From assembly GCA_021826835.1 (NCBI GenBank), contig JAKAYH010000085.1:1-8056 (forward strand): DNA of 8,056 nucleotides. The letters run 5' to 3'. Numbering within the stretch: the first letter of the stretch is position 1; every line of letters starts with the position of its first letter. The notes beneath the pieces are model-generated. The model saw only the letters and a list, made by a program, of their open reading frames with translations. It was not told the origin of the DNA and searched no databases. The DNA comes from Thermoplasmata archaeon (lineage in GTDB: Archaea; Thermoplasmatota; Thermoplasmata; Thermoplasmatales; Thermoplasmataceae). Positions 7,120 to 8,056 of the stretch are shown in pieces. Both the position numbers and the translations under genes were made by a program.

Positions 7120-7260
7120 TTATCTGCTGTGTTTCAGTGGATTCTTATCGAATTCTGTCTTGCAGTTGCTGCTGCAGAAGTAGAATGTTTTTCCCTGAAA
7201 CTGGGTTGTAAACTGAGTATCTTCCTTCACTTTCATACCACACATTACATCTTTTGCCAT
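7120..7260 (-). CDS. Small stand-alone YHS-domain metal-binding protein (putative copper chaperone)
   Basis: This short intact gene encodes 46 residues, starting MAKDVMCGMKV and ending NPLKHSR. It is essentially one YHS domain, a small treble-clef-like fold related to TRASH. CGM is at 7-9 and FYFCSSNC at 26-33, so the likely metal ligands are C7, C29 and C33. The same three positions hold cysteine in the N-terminal domain of the ATPase that begins 11 nt downstream. Small proteins of this kind beside copper ATPases in archaea (for example the CopT/CopZ-type proteins of Sulfolobus and Ferroplasma cop clusters) are thought to bind or deliver Cu+ in the cytoplasm. That role is inferred here from domain and position. 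The ATG at 7258-7260 has a TATA box about 28 nt upstream and no Shine-Dalgarno sequence, so it should be the leaderless first gene of the operon. It ends in TAA. Confidence 0.82.
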   Translation of the reverse strand: MAKDVMCGMKVKEDTQFTTQFQGKTFYFCSSNCKTEFDKNPLKHSR

Positions 7261-7282
7261 ACTGGATAATTTCCTGGTAATA

Positions 7283-7294
7283 GATAAATATACT
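7283..7294 (-). promoter_or_regulatory. TATA box of the YHS-copper ATPase operon
   Basis: The minus strand reads AGTATATTTATC, centred about 28 nt upstream of the YHS ATG. This fits a leaderless start near 7260. The inverted repeat at 7294-7319 touches its upstream edge, where the transcription factor B recognition element would lie. Confidence 0.6.
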
Positions 7295-7319
7295 CAATGA
7301 ATGCTTTGATTTTCATTGA
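7294..7319. promoter_or_regulatory. Inverted repeat, candidate operator between the copper operon and tag
   Basis: TCAATGAA (7294-7301) and TTCATTGA (7312-7319) are perfect 8-bp inverted arms separated by 10 bp, with arm centres 18 bp apart, near two helical turns. The dyad abuts the copper operon TATA box on one side and the AT-rich tag promoter on the other. This geometry suits a dimeric metal-responsive regulator, but no regulator gene is in the window. Confidence 0.5.
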
Positions 7320-7320
7320 A

Positions 7321-7336
7321 ATAATTAATAAATTAT
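7321..7336 (+). promoter_or_regulatory. AT-rich TATA region for tag
   Basis: ATAATTAATAAATTAT lies about 16-31 nt before the tag GTG, the place expected for a TATA box of a leaderless transcript. The exact 8-bp core cannot be picked because the whole stretch is AT-rich. Confidence 0.4.
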
Positions 7337-7351
7337 TGTACATCATGGTTA

Positions 7352-7936
7352 GTGCAAGAAAAAATACGTTGTGCCTGGAGCTATACTGGAAATAACCCAC
7401 TGTATATAGAATACCATGACAGAGAATGGGGAGTTCCGCTCCATGATGATAACCGCCTTTTTGAGATGCTTGTTCTTGAAGGGGCCCAGGCAGGTCTCAG
7501 TTGGCTAACTGTTTTGAAAAAAAGGGATTCTTTCAGGAGGGCTTTTGCAAATTTCGACCCTAAGGCTGTTTCACTGTTTGGAGAAAGCAATATCAACGAA
7601 TTGATGAAAAATCCAGAGATAATCAGAAATGAAAGGAAAATCAAGTCTGCAATCACGAATGCTGTTAAATTCATAGAGGTTCAGGATGAGTTTGGAACCT
7701 TTGATAATTATGTCTGGGATTTAGTCCATGGTGAACCTGTAGTCAACCACTGGAAATCGATTAAAGAAATTCCCCCAAGAACTGAACTTTCAGATGCTTT
7801 GAGCAGGGATCTTCTCAAAAGAGGTTTCAGTTTTGTGGGTTCTACTATCTGTTATGCATATATGCAATCTACAGGCCTGGTGAATGACCACCTTGAGGAA
7901 TGCTTCAGGTTTCAGGAACTGATGAGATTGAAATGA
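7352..7936 (+). CDS. tag: DNA-3-methyladenine glycosylase I
   Basis: This 194-residue protein aligns along its whole length with bacterial Tag, which removes 3-methyladenine from alkylated DNA in base excision repair. The family landmarks are present: CAW near the start, YHDREWGVP (21-29), LEGAQAGLSWLTVLKKR (42-58), KRGFSFVGSTICYAYMQ (156-172) and GLVNDHLEECF (175-185). The Tag zinc ligands correspond to C7, H22, H180 and C184, and the base-pocket residues to Y21, E43 and W51. All are intact, so the enzyme should work. The GTG at 7352-7354 is the only in-frame start, since the frame is closed by TAA at 7322-7324 and the nearby ATG at 7345 is in another frame. No ribosome site is seen, so it is probably leaderless. 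It is the only plus-strand gene and diverges from the copper operon. It ends in TGA. Confidence 0.96.
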   Translation: MQEKIRCAWSYTGNNPLYIEYHDREWGVPLHDDNRLFEMLVLEGAQAGLSWLTVLKKRDSFRRAFANFDPKAVSLFGESNINELMKNPEIIRNERKIKSAITNAVKFIEVQDEFGTFDNYVWDLVHGEPVVNHWKSIKEIPPRTELSDALSRDLLKRGFSFVGSTICYAYMQSTGLVNDHLEECFRFQELMRLK

Positions 7937-7946
7937 TGCTATGAAT

Positions 7947-7972
7947 GTCTGAAAACTAATAGACTAATTTTT
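7947..7972 (+). terminator. Possible terminator after tag
   Basis: A weak stem, GTCT (7947-7950) with AGAC (7961-7964), is followed by TAATTTTT ending at 7972. The T-run is of the kind that ends archaeal transcripts. The stem is only four base pairs, so it may be incidental. The next gene converges on this point from the minus strand. Confidence 0.3.
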
Positions 7973-7976
7973 AAAG

Positions 7977-8056
7977 TTACTTTCCCCTCGCAGGAGATGA
8001 TGGTATTTTCAGCATATTCCATCTTTCGTCTATTGCCCCAATGATTAATTCTGAGA
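7977..8056 (-). CDS. Unidentified protein, C-terminal 25 residues only
   Basis: An open minus-strand frame enters from the right edge and ends in TAA at 7977-7979. It reads SELIIGAIDERWNML followed by KIPSSPARGK. The composition looks like a normal soluble protein C-terminus, and the other two minus-strand frames give a stop at once or a less protein-like sequence that would run into tag. It converges with tag, with 40 bp between the two stops. I do not recognise the family from so short a piece and assign no function. Confidence 0.5.
   Translation of the reverse strand, partial: SELIIGAIDERWNMLKIPSSPARGK

Noticed and set aside
7997..8044. Plus-strand mini-ORF (ATG ATG...) preceded by AGGAG
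   Set aside because: Only 15 codons with no recognisable content, and it overlaps the likelier minus-strand C-terminus of the right-edge gene.
1..8056. CRISPR arrays, tRNA/rRNA genes, insertion-sequence ends or long direct repeats
   Set aside because: I saw no regularly spaced repeats, cloverleaf-like segments, transposase frames or long terminal inverted repeats on reading both strands.

Overview
The window looks like chromosomal DNA of a Thermoplasmata archaeon, probably of the Thermoplasmatales. The strongest pointer is the truncated gene at the left edge. It is an M1 zinc aminopeptidase of the tricorn-interacting-factor F2/F3 kind, a family typical of Thermoplasma and its relatives. AT-rich TATA boxes lie about 22-28 nt upstream of several start codons, as expected for leaderless archaeal transcripts. 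Two genes use GTG starts. The genus cannot be settled from the sequence alone.

Layout from left to right; all genes are on the minus strand except tag. (1) 1-956: N-terminal part of an F2/F3-like aminopeptidase, cut by the window edge. (2) 1052-2728: a complete fatty-acyl-CoA/AMP-forming ligase. (3) 2830-4392: a polytopic Wzx/MATE-type flippase. (4) 4522-4959: the C-terminal remnant of a second, paralogous acyl-CoA ligase whose N-terminal four-fifths is missing. (5) 5036-7108: a full-length Cu+-type P1B ATPase with an N-terminal YHS metal-binding domain. Its reading frame is collinear and all its catalytic motifs are present, but three in-frame stop codons interrupt it. (6) 7120-7260: an intact 46-residue stand-alone YHS protein, just upstream of the ATPase in the same operon. 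(7) 7352-7936, plus strand: 3-methyladenine DNA glycosylase I (tag), divergent from the copper operon. (8) 7977-8056: the last 25 residues of an unidentified minus-strand gene.

The copper operon would have made a small copper-binding chaperone-like YHS protein together with a YHS-tagged copper exporter. The two YHS modules share the same cysteine register (C7, C29, C33). The 91-bp region between this operon and tag carries a perfect 8-bp inverted repeat (TCAATGAA-N10-TTCATTGA) abutting the operon's TATA box, which makes it a good operator candidate. The operon now appears to be decaying, or the sequence carries errors: three stops but no frameshift, and next to it the ligase remnant.

The points most worth checking are the stop-riddled but otherwise pristine copper ATPase, the duplicated YHS module and the dyad in the divergent promoter region. 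I see no CRISPR array, tRNA, rRNA or insertion sequence, and no convincing unknown multi-gene system.
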